Assembly (NCBI GenBank): GCA_011390935.1
Contig: JAABRL010000006.1
Span: 57,020-121,019, forward strand
Direction of reading: 5' to 3'
Length of the DNA: 64,000 nucleotides
Origin: Gemmatimonas sp.
Lineage (GTDB): Bacteria; Gemmatimonadota; Gemmatimonadetes; Gemmatimonadales; Gemmatimonadaceae
The position numbers were made by a program, and so were the translations under genes. Each line of letters opens with the position of its first letter. Position 1 is the stretch's first letter. The notes beneath the pieces were generated by a model, which was not told where the DNA came from, searched no databases, and saw only the letters and a list, made by a program, of their open reading frames with translations. Shown piece after piece: positions 37,541-45,356 of the stretch.

Positions 37541-40500
37541 CTACCGTGCGACTGGCCGGAACGTGAGGTAGTCGAGCAGCACGCGCGTCTCCCCGCGCGA
37601 GTCGTCGGAATCGGACTGCATGGTGATACCGATCACTTCGAACGACTCCAGTGCGGCATCCGGGAAGGCGCGCTGGACGTCGGCGGCGAAATCACGAGAC
37701 AGGGCATGCCACGCGCCATCCGCATCAGGCGCGCCCACGTTCACGAGCCACGCCTCCGGCAATCGCGTGACGAACACATTGCGACGGGACGCGGAGGCTT
37801 CGAGCAGCGCGCCATCCGCCGGCACGCGACCGTCACGATCGGGGGCGGCCCACGTGTAGCCGAACAGTCGCGTCGCTCCGTTCTCGCGCTCGCGCAGCAC
37901 GAACCACAGCTTGAACGCGGCATCGTTCGCGCCCCGTCGTTGCCGACCGGGGTCCACGCCCCGCACATTCTCGAGCACGCGCAAGCGCAGATCGACCGCG
38001 CGGAACTCCTCGGGACGAAAGCGATAGCCGATCGTGGTCATCTTGATCGCGCTGCGCTGCGTTGCGAATTGACAGGCGCGACCGCTGCTCGATCCGTCGG
38101 CGGCGGTGAGGGCGATGCCATCGTCCGGATGCCCTTCCTGCCCCCCGTTGCTGGCGTCGTAGAGAAACTCGTACTCCCGTCGAAACCCCACGATGTCCTG
38201 CTGATCGCAGCGCAGACTGAAGCCGTCCGGATGCGTCTGTCGCGTTATCGGGCGCACGTGCACACGCGCAAACGCATCAGCGGACCCCATGCGAAATGTC
38301 GTCGTGGGCGTCCAGCCGGTACTGCCGCCCGGCATCGGCTCGGGCATACGTAGCGCGGTCGCAAACGGAGGAACGCGCACCTGCTCGCGTCGGCGCGTCG
38401 CATGTTTGCGACGCCAGCCCTGCTGCGCCGCACGCCAGCGATCGGCGCTGGCAGGTTCGAGCACTCCCAGTTCGCCAAGCGTGAGGACCACGGCCTCAAG
38501 GAACGCCTCCTGCGGGAACGACGACGCCGCGATCCCGGCGATATGGTCCGCGGCGACCGTGCCGAGGTCTACCGCTGGCATCGACGCGGGGAAGCGCGAG
38601 GCGCTCAGGGCGACCACGCCATCGTTGGGCTCGGTGAACTGTCCGATGCGCTTGGTCACCTTCATGAAGGGGTGCGCCACACGCGCATCACTCGTGAACG
38701 ATAGCGAGAAGTACGGCACGCGCGCCGCCAACGCCTCTTCGTGTTCCGCCCAGAACGATGCGCGCGCGGCGGGCCAGAGCGACGAGGCTGCGGGCGATGC
38801 GTCGCAGGCCGTCGGCGTCGGTGAGGTCACCGCATTCGACAGCAGTTCCCGAGGCAGCGGCGCACGCTCCGCCACCGGCGAGCCGAGATGCGGCGTGGCG
38901 ATGGTGACCAGTGCAACGATGTGATCAGCGGCCATCGACGAGTCCGCGAGCAGTGCATGCGTGGCGTCAACGCCCCCTTTGGAGTAGCCGAGCAGCAGGT
39001 AGCGAGGTGATGCGTACCCCCGGGTCAACCGGCGCTGTGTGTCAGTCCGTAGCGCCTGCAACAGCTGTGGAGCGTTGTACTCGGCGCTGCAGCGTCCATC
39101 GACGGGCACGGTGAGCGTGCGCGTACCCAGGCGATCGCGCACGGCCTTCAGACCGCGTTGCCACAGCTCGCCGTCGAACAGTTCACCATAAATCCCGGGC
39201 ACCAGCACCACGGTCACATCCGACAGATCGGGCGTGTACAGCATGGGCGGTGTGGCAGGCTCGATGTCGCGCCACAGGCGACGTTCCGCGAACACCTCGC
39301 GAAACAGTGAGGCCGCGATGGCAGGTTGTTCGAGCACGCGGCGGGGCTCGCTTCGCACGCGGTGGCGATCGCGTGAGAACCACCGCTCCGCCGCTCGCCC
39401 GTCACGCGGGTCGGTCACGCTATCGGTTTCGGGCTCATACAGCGCGGCATCGAGGAAGTACGGAAGCGTCCACGCAGCCATCGTTGCCCGACGCAGCGGA
39501 GCCGCGCGACCCGGATCGCGCTCGATCTGCGTGCTGTCACTCGGCGTCCATGCGGCGCGCAGCTCTGCCAGCGGCGCTAGCGCGGGCACGTCGCGCAACC
39601 GTGATTCCGCAACGCGGAGGCGCGCATCGACACGGTCGGTGTCCAGTCCGTCGGCAAGCGCGAGCAGTGAATCCACGCCACTTCCGAGGCCGAGCAGCAC
39701 ATCGGCCTCGGCGATGAGCGACCGGGACGTGCGCACGCGGTCGGTGAGCGATTCGGAGTGATTCGAGGGCATCGTGTCGCGCCACCCCCCGATGAAATCA
39801 CGCAGCGCGTCGAACGTGAAATAGCCCATCGATTCCACGATCGGACGGGCGCGACGCAGAAACGCGGCGTCGTGCGACGTTTCGGTGCGTCCCGTCGGCA
39901 GCATGGCGGTCGATCGACGCAACTGTCGCGCTCGTACCACGGCATTGGACGCCGTAAGCGCCTGCGCGTGCGGAAACAGCGCGTGAGGGTCCACACCCAT
40001 CACCTGCGTGACTTCATCCGCGCGTACCGTCGATGGCAGCGGCGCGCTGTTCGATGCCAGCACCCCCAGCGTGGCCCGCGCCGACAGCGAACCGTGGGTC
40101 CGCACCATGCGCACGACGCGGCCGAAGTCGCCGGCATGCGCGTAGCCATCGGCGAGATTCACGATGAGATCCGGCGCGTTGGCCACCTGCTTTTCGGCGC
40201 TTTGCACCAACCGGTACGGGGCATCGGGATAGGCCCCACGCTCTGTCGCAGCGCGCAGGACCGCATCGGAGACCCACTGCGCGGCGGTCGGTGCGGCGTG
40301 CAGCGAATCCTCCACACCCAGCGGGTTGCCGTGAATCGGTGTGTAGGCAAAGGCGTACGTGTCATCGGCTGTGCGCCGCCACCGCAACTCGGCCTCGGCG
40401 CCATCTCGGCCGAGCACCACGATCACACGATCTCGATCGCGTACCTCGAGCCATGTGGCGAGCGTCACGCCCGTCTCGCGCAGCGCCTCCCGCGCGAAAC

Positions 40501-41401
40501 GCCGACGCCGCGAGAGATCGGGAAAGTACGTGTTCACCATGGACGCGAGTGCAATGGTCACCACCGCCACCTCGTTCGCCCCGGTCACCGTCCCCGTGTC
40601 GCGTCGCACGAGACCCGCCCGGACGATCGCGCTGTCCAGCGAGACCGGCGTGAGATACGACTCGGTGTCTCCCTCCGCGAACGCGCCGGCGTTGCCGTGA
40701 TCGGAGACGAGCCATACATCCGGATGCACGCCGCGCGCCGCCAGCGCAGCGAGCACGCGCGTGAGCATGCGGTCGAATTGCTCCAGAAACGGATGGAGTT
40801 CCTCGAGATGCGTATGCGCCATTGCGTCGGTGCCGCTCACGTACGCGGCATAGTGATCGCCCGTAAACCCCGCGACGATATCCCGCTCGATTTCGGCCAG
40901 CTCGTCGGTGAAGAGCCGCTGACCGGGGAAGTACATGAGCGGCTCGATCAGTGGATCGAAGTACGTGTCGAACGCACGCATGTAGTTGTAGGGCCCCGCC
41001 TGACGCTCGATGACCTGCCGCGGGTCGTCGGCCACCCGCATCGCATCGAGATCGAACCACCGCGCTTCGACGGTGCGAATGTTGCCCCGCGCACCAAACA
41101 CGCGTGACGTGCCAAGGATCTCCGCCCACGCCGGGTGACTCATGCTCGGATACGGCGCGATCATGGGCGCCGCATGGCGAAACTGCGGCAACAGCCCGCG
41201 CGATTGTGCGAACACGAACGCGTCCCAGCTCAGCCCATCCACCGCGAGCAAGAGGCGTGGTGGCGCAGCGGACGACTGCGAGTCGCGCGGCGTCGATGCG
41301 CCAACAACCATGCCAGCGAGCGCGACTCGCGGACTCGGCATCATCAGCCCGAGCACGAGGAGCGCGCGTAGCAGCAACCATCGGCGAGTGAGAGACCGCA
41401 T
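37541..41401 (-). CDS. AlkP-superfamily phosphodiesterase fused to a GXSXG serine hydrolase and a DUF3047-like domain
   Basis: The protein is 1,286 residues with a signal peptide (about 1-35). N-terminal domain (45-445): metal and nucleophile residues of the alkaline phosphatase / nucleotide pyrophosphatase superfamily, with Asp55 (AVDGL), Ser88 (PSMSHP) as likely nucleophile, Asp192/His196 (GTDAMAH), Asp234/His235 (SDHG) and His436. A linker region follows (450-725). An alpha/beta hydrolase comes next (about 728-960): VVLVPGIYGELF, nucleophile elbow GYSKG (Ser807), Asp927 in NDGVV and His953. The tail (about 1060-1286) resembles DUF3047. Predicted to act on phosphodiesters and esters of the envelope. 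ATG 41401 chosen as a signal peptide follows directly. MscS is next in the operon. Confidence 0.75.
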   Translation of the reverse strand: MRSLTRRWLLLRALLVLGLMMPSPRVALAGMVVGASTPRDSQSSAAPPRLLLAVDGLSWDAFVFAQSRGLLPQFRHAAPMIAPYPSMSHPAWAEILGTSRVFGARGNIRTVEARWFDLDAMRVADDPRQVIERQAGPYNYMRAFDTYFDPLIEPLMYFPGQRLFTDELAEIERDIVAGFTGDHYAAYVSGTDAMAHTHLEELHPFLEQFDRMLTRVLAALAARGVHPDVWLVSDHGNAGAFAEGDTESYLTPVSLDSAIVRAGLVRRDTGTVTGANEVAVVTIALASMVNTYFPDLSRRRRFAREALRETGVTLATWLEVRDRDRVIVVLGRDGAEAELRWRRTADDTYAFAYTPIHGNPLGVEDSLHAAPTAAQWVSDAVLRAATERGAYPDAPYRLVQSAEKQVANAPDLIVNLADGYAHAGDFGRVVRMVRTHGSLSARATLGVLASNSAPLPSTVRADEVTQVMGVDPHALFPHAQALTASNAVVRARQLRRSTAMLPTGRTETSHDAAFLRRARPIVESMGYFTFDALRDFIGGWRDTMPSNHSESLTDRVRTSRSLIAEADVLLGLGSGVDSLLALADGLDTDRVDARLRVAESRLRDVPALAPLAELRAAWTPSDSTQIERDPGRAAPLRRATMAAWTLPYFLDAALYEPETDSVTDPRDGRAAERWFSRDRHRVRSEPRRVLEQPAIAASLFREVFAERRLWRDIEPATPPMLYTPDLSDVTVVLVPGIYGELFDGELWQRGLKAVRDRLGTRTLTVPVDGRCSAEYNAPQLLQALRTDTQRRLTRGYASPRYLLLGYSKGGVDATHALLADSSMAADHIVALVTIATPHLGSPVAERAPLPRELLSNAVTSPTPTACDASPAASSLWPAARASFWAEHEEALAARVPYFSLSFTSDARVAHPFMKVTKRIGQFTEPNDGVVALSASRFPASMPAVDLGTVAADHIAGIAASSFPQEAFLEAVVLTLGELGVLEPASADRWRAAQQGWRRKHATRRREQVRVPPFATALRMPEPMPGGSTGWTPTTTFRMGSADAFARVHVRPITRQTHPDGFSLRCDQQDIVGFRREYEFLYDASNGGQEGHPDDGIALTAADGSSSGRACQFATQRSAIKMTTIGYRFRPEEFRAVDLRLRVLENVRGVDPGRQRRGANDAAFKLWFVLRERENGATRLFGYTWAAPDRDGRVPADGALLEASASRRNVFVTRLPEAWLVNVGAPDADGAWHALSRDFAADVQRAFPDAALESFEVIGITMQSDSDDSRGETRVLLDYLTFRPVAR

Positions 41402-41474
41402 GGCGGCACGGTGCACCGCCGCGCCGCCGAGGGCAAGCGCCGGCGGCCTGCCTGGCGCAAATTGCACGCCGCAT

Positions 41475-42107
41475 ATGGCTGATCTCCTCTCCCCCTACCT
41501 TCCATTGCTGCGCGCCGCGGCGGAGCGCGCCAGTCGTGTCCCCGATGAGGCCGAGGACCTGCTGCAGGATGCGTTGCTCGAAGCGTTGCGTGTGGGGCGC
41601 GGCGATCTCTCTCAAGCGGCGAACCAGCGCTGGCTGCTTGGCACCATTCGCAACCTGGGGCACATGACCGCCCGTGGCGCGGCGCGACGGCGGCGGCGCG
41701 ACACGCACTACGCGCTGGAGCAGTCGCTGCAGCAATCGGGATCGACGCTGCCTGCGCACGAGGCGCATCGCCCGCTGCGCGCGTGGCTCGAGGCGCTGCC
41801 GCCGTCGCTCCGGCGCGTGGCCGAGCTGGCACTGGCGGGGCACGATCGACAGGAGATCGCCTGGCTGCTCGGCATCGGCCAAGTGACGCTCCGCCAACGG
41901 ATTGTCGCCCTTCGCAAGCGCGTGGTCGCGTGCGAGACGGGGCTGCCCGGGGTCGCCGCGGAGCGGGAGCCGGCCGAACTCTCGTTGCGCCTCGGCCTCA
42001 TTCGGCGCGCGCTGCTCCCGGTGGTCCGTGCGCGGGACGCGGCCGGCGTGCACGATCCGGACGGCCACCTGATCCTCCTCGCGGGACGCCCGCGGAAGGC
42101 CACGTGA
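41475..42107 (+). CDS. ECF-type sigma-70 family factor
   Basis: The protein is 210 residues from ATG 41475. Region 2 reads VPDEAEDLLQDALLEALR (about 22-39), and region 4 is the HTH HDRQEIAWLLGIGQVTLRQR (about 133-152). The C-terminal 45 residues after region 4 are an extension not needed in a standard ECF factor. No anti-sigma gene with a zinc or membrane domain follows directly; the next gene is a VOC protein. It is divergent from the fusion gene by 73 bp and could control it. Confidence 0.75.
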   Translation: MADLLSPYLPLLRAAAERASRVPDEAEDLLQDALLEALRVGRGDLSQAANQRWLLGTIRNLGHMTARGAARRRRRDTHYALEQSLQQSGSTLPAHEAHRPLRAWLEALPPSLRRVAELALAGHDRQEIAWLLGIGQVTLRQRIVALRKRVVACETGLPGVAAEREPAELSLRLGLIRRALLPVVRARDAAGVHDPDGHLILLAGRPRKAT

Positions 42108-42192
42108 TCCCGACCTCACGTTTCGACGCGCGGCGGCAACTGTATCGGTCCACCAGATGCTGTTCTCCCCTTTCAGACCTCAGGAGCCTCCC

Positions 42193-42573
42193 ATGATTCC
42201 CTCGCCCCGCATCGGCAATATCTTCTTCTTCGTCTCGGACGTGGACCGCACCGAGCGGTTCTATCGCGACGTGATCGGGCTGGCCGTCGAGCGCATGCCC
42301 GACGACGGCAGCGGCAACGCGTGGCTCAACGCCCCGATCCCCGGCAACGTGGATCTGATCTTCTTTCAGGGAGACGTGCAGGCGGGCAACTCGCCGATTC
42401 TGGTCTTCGACCTGGCTGAGGGGGGCATCGATGGCGTGGTGGACGCACTGGCGAAGGCTGGCACCACGATCGTCACGCCGGTGAGCCATGCCCCCGGCGG
42501 CTGGTCCTCGGAGTTCGCCGATCCGGACGGGTATATGCTCTCGCTGTACCAGACGAACACCGTACCGCGGTGA
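42193..42573 (+). CDS. VOC-fold (glyoxalase/bleomycin-resistance-type) protein
   Basis: The protein is 126 residues from ATG 42193, with AGGAG 6 nt upstream. It has the two beta-alpha-beta-beta-beta repeats of the vicinal-oxygen-chelate fold: IGNIFFFVSDVDRTERFYRD at the N-terminus and EFADPDGYMLSLYQ at the C-terminus, which normally carries the last metal ligand. VOC members include glyoxalases, resistance proteins and dioxygenases; the substrate is unknown. Confidence 0.75.
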   Translation: MIPSPRIGNIFFFVSDVDRTERFYRDVIGLAVERMPDDGSGNAWLNAPIPGNVDLIFFQGDVQAGNSPILVFDLAEGGIDGVVDALAKAGTTIVTPVSHAPGGWSSEFADPDGYMLSLYQTNTVPR

Positions 42574-42618
42574 CCGACTCGCGCTCCGGGCGGGTGAGAG
42601 GATAGCTTCTGACGGTGC

Positions 42619-42637
42619 CGCGGCCGGAGAGGCCGCG
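42619..42637. terminator. short hairpin after the VOC gene
   Basis: CGCGGCC (42619-42625) and GGCCGCG (42631-42637) form a 7-bp stem with loop GGAGA. No T-run follows, so its efficiency is doubtful. It lies in the 96-bp gap before the hypothetical gene at 42670. Confidence 0.35.
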
Positions 42638-42669
42638 CGCCTTCCTTCCTCCCACCCTTCCGGACCACG

Positions 42670-43077
42670 ATGCGACACGCCCTCATGTACATCGGTGCTT
42701 TCGAACGCAACTTCGCGAACCTCACGCCCGAGACGGACTCGTTCGAAGGCACTGATGGGGCGCAGCACGCCTATCCGGCCTGGCCGTCGAGCGCCGACGG
42801 CCTGCGCATCGGCTACATGGAGAAGACGGGCAAGAAGTTCGTCGCCGTGCGGGTGGCCGACTCGGTGAACAATGTGATCCTCGAGAACGAACAGATCCTC
42901 ATCCCGGGTCAGCACTTCGGATTTGGCGCGCGCCTCAGCGCCGAGCCGACGTCGGTAGAAGACAGCACCGCGATCCTGCAGCTGCTCGAGGACATCATGA
43001 AGAAGAACAAGAGCAAGGGCGAAGAGCTCATGCTGATCCGTACGCGCCTGAAGGCATCCATGGCGAGCAAGCGTTGA
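42670..43077 (+). CDS. hypothetical protein, 135 residues
   Basis: I do not recognise a family. There is no signal peptide or membrane segment. It contains an internal stretch GYMEKTGKKFVAVRVADS (about 49-66) and a lysine-rich helical end (MKKNKSKGEELMLIRTRLKA). The repeated Val-Asn/Glu strand pattern suggests a small mixed fold. It is bounded by hairpins at 42619-42637 and 43105-43135, so it is probably a single-gene transcript. Confidence 0.5.
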   Translation: MRHALMYIGAFERNFANLTPETDSFEGTDGAQHAYPAWPSSADGLRIGYMEKTGKKFVAVRVADSVNNVILENEQILIPGQHFGFGARLSAEPTSVEDSTAILQLLEDIMKKNKSKGEELMLIRTRLKASMASKR

Positions 43078-43104
43078 TCGCGTAGCGACGGCGAGTGGCA
43101 CCGG

Positions 43105-43135
43105 CCGCAGAGTCAGGGAATGACTGACTCTGCGG
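43105..43135. terminator. perfect 12-bp hairpin after the hypothetical gene
   Basis: CCGCAGAGTCAG (43105-43116) and CTGACTCTGCGG (43124-43135) pair perfectly with a 7-nt loop (GGAATGA). There is no T-tract on either side. It lies between the hypothetical gene and the second histidine kinase, both on the plus strand. Confidence 0.6.
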
Positions 43136-43186
43136 TGGTGCATTCCGCTTTGCGAAGCGTCGTGCCGTGACCGATACTCCCCTTCC

Positions 43187-45259
43187 ATGCGCGCATCGGC
43201 CTTTTCGCTTTCCACGACCGAAGCACTCTCCCCCGAGTCATTTCGCCGGTGGGCTGTCGCGGGTGCGACGCTGGCTGCCGTCGCGTACTCGCTCGTGGCG
43301 GCGGTGGCCTTCTGGCAAGCTGGTGGTGTGGGCGCGTTTTCCCCGTACACGCAGCTGATCGCAGCGATCGCGTGCTGGGGCGCGGCGTTGGTGGCCACCA
43401 CCGGCCAGGCGCGACTGGGCGTGATGCTTACGCTCGCCGCCGTCTGGCTCGAGGTGCACGCGGGGTTCGTGATGGCGCCGGCGTTTCCCGCTCCCGGCTT
43501 GCTCGTCGCGCCCGTACTGGTGACCGCGAGCGGGTTGCTGCTTGGTCAACGCGCGGCACTGCTGGTTGCCCTGTCGTCTGTCGCGGCTGCGACGCCCCTG
43601 TACCTCTGGGGCCTGGAGCGTTCTGCCGCGACGGTCTCGCGCGGTGACCTGTACTGGCTCACGGTGCACGGCACGGTCACGCTCGCCGCATGGGGGCTGA
43701 TCGCGATCAGTCTCGCGGCGCTGCAGCGCGTGGTGCGCGCCGTACGGCACCATGAAGGCGAGCTCTCCGACATGATCGAGTTCGCCCCCGATGGCATCGT
43801 CGTGGTCGGCGGCGATCATCGGGTCCGCCTCGTGAATCCGGCCGCAGAACGATTGCTCGGACTCACGGCGCGCGACTGCGTCGGACAGTCGATCGAGGAC
43901 ACTCTCACGAAGGCCGGTGGGGTCGCGCACGCGGCGGATGCCGACGTGGGCACACGGGGCGCCGACACGACCTGCGCGTACACGTTTACCCGCCCCGCGC
44001 AGACGGCCTGCTACGTCGATATTGCCTGGCGCACGCTCGGTCCCGATCGGCGGCAGCTGGTGCTGCGCGATGTGAGCGAACGGGTGCGAGCCGAGCAGGC
44101 GCGACGCGATGCGGAGGCACAGCTCGCGCACACGCAGCGACTGGAAGCGATCGGGATGCTCGCGGGCGGCGTGGCGCATGACTTCAACAACGTGCTCACC
44201 ACCATCGGTGGCTCGGCCCATCTGTTGCGCGACGAATCCGATGAGGAGCACCGCGTCACGCTGCTCGACGAGATTGAAGTGGCGCAGGAGCGGGGGGCGA
44301 CGCTCACGCGACAACTGCTGGCGTTTGCGCGCCGTGATGTGGTGTCGCCCGAAGTACTCGATCTCGGCACGCTGGTCACCGAATCGCAGCGACTGCTGCA
44401 GCGGCTGGCCGGTGAGCGCATTCCAATCTCATGTGATGTGGCACCCGACGTGCGCGTGCGCGCCGATGTCTCGCAGCTCGAGCAGGTGCTGGCCAACCTG
44501 ATCACGAACGCGCGCGATGCGATGCCCGACGGTGGTACGTGCACGCTGTCCGTGCGTGCGCACACCGATGCGGACGGCACCCGCTGGGCCCGCTTGCGTG
44601 TGTCCGACACCGGCATCGGCATGAACGCGCGCACGGCCGCGCGCGCGTTCGAACCGTTTTTCACCACCAAGGACCGAGGACAAGGGACCGGTCTCGGCCT
44701 CGCCTCGGTGCACGGCATCGTGCTGCAGAGCAGTGGTCGCGCACACATCGAATCCGCCCCGGGCGCAGGCTCGAGCATCGTACTCGATTTTCCTCGTGTG
44801 GATGCGCCGCTTGATACACCGCGTCACCGCCATTCGACAACCCCGTACGAAACGCGCGGCGTTGGAACCGTGCTCGTGGCCGATGATGATGACGGCACGC
44901 GCGCCGTCGTCGGTCGCATTCTGCAGCGTGCCGGGTACCGAGTACATCTCGTACCCGATGGCATGCAGGCCTTGCGTCAACTGGAGTCCGATCCGTCGGC
45001 CTTCGACCTGCTCGTAACCGACGTGGTGATGCCGGGACTCACCGGACCACAGCTCGCGGCACGCGTGCGCGAGAGGCAGCCCACGCTGCCGATTCTGTTC
45101 ATGTCGGGCTACCCGGAAGACGCTCTTGATGAGCTCGAACGGCTCGGCGACAGCACGGGGTTTCTCAGCAAGCCCTTTTCCGGATCAGAGTTGACGCAGC
45201 GCGTCGCCCAGCAGCTGCGTGGCCTGGACACGTCGAGGGGAACACGCGACTGCCCGTAG
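43187..45259 (+). CDS. membrane hybrid histidine kinase with PAS and receiver domains
   Basis: The protein is 690 residues. Five or so membrane helices (about 23-180) form an unknown sensor. A PAS domain follows (about 190-295, FAPDGIVVVGGDHRV), then the phospho-acceptor His331 in GGVAHDFNN, an HATPase with GQGTGLGLASVHG (about 498-510), and a receiver (Asp612 in VTDVVMPG, Lys662). This is the layout of PAS hybrid kinases with an AHDFNN-type HisKA. No separate response regulator is adjacent, and the phosphate acceptor beyond its own receiver is unknown. The next gene is a barrel protein on the same strand. Confidence 0.85.
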   Translation: MRASAFSLSTTEALSPESFRRWAVAGATLAAVAYSLVAAVAFWQAGGVGAFSPYTQLIAAIACWGAALVATTGQARLGVMLTLAAVWLEVHAGFVMAPAFPAPGLLVAPVLVTASGLLLGQRAALLVALSSVAAATPLYLWGLERSAATVSRGDLYWLTVHGTVTLAAWGLIAISLAALQRVVRAVRHHEGELSDMIEFAPDGIVVVGGDHRVRLVNPAAERLLGLTARDCVGQSIEDTLTKAGGVAHAADADVGTRGADTTCAYTFTRPAQTACYVDIAWRTLGPDRRQLVLRDVSERVRAEQARRDAEAQLAHTQRLEAIGMLAGGVAHDFNNVLTTIGGSAHLLRDESDEEHRVTLLDEIEVAQERGATLTRQLLAFARRDVVSPEVLDLGTLVTESQRLLQRLAGERIPISCDVAPDVRVRADVSQLEQVLANLITNARDAMPDGGTCTLSVRAHTDADGTRWARLRVSDTGIGMNARTAARAFEPFFTTKDRGQGTGLGLASVHGIVLQSSGRAHIESAPGAGSSIVLDFPRVDAPLDTPRHRHSTTPYETRGVGTVLVADDDDGTRAVVGRILQRAGYRVHLVPDGMQALRQLESDPSAFDLLVTDVVMPGLTGPQLAARVRERQPTLPILFMSGYPEDALDELERLGDSTGFLSKPFSGSELTQRVAQQLRGLDTSRGTRDCP

Positions 45260-45356
45260 GGTAAAACGCGACATGTCACGTCAAGCGCCCTGTCGCGACG
45301 TGTCGTGTCCTTCCGTGTGCGTACTCCGCGGAATCGTTTCCTTACACCCGATCTCC

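Noticed and set aside
45219-45356. Earlier in-frame start for the two-barrel protein
   Set aside because: It overlaps the kinase gene end and adds residues before a clear signal peptide.
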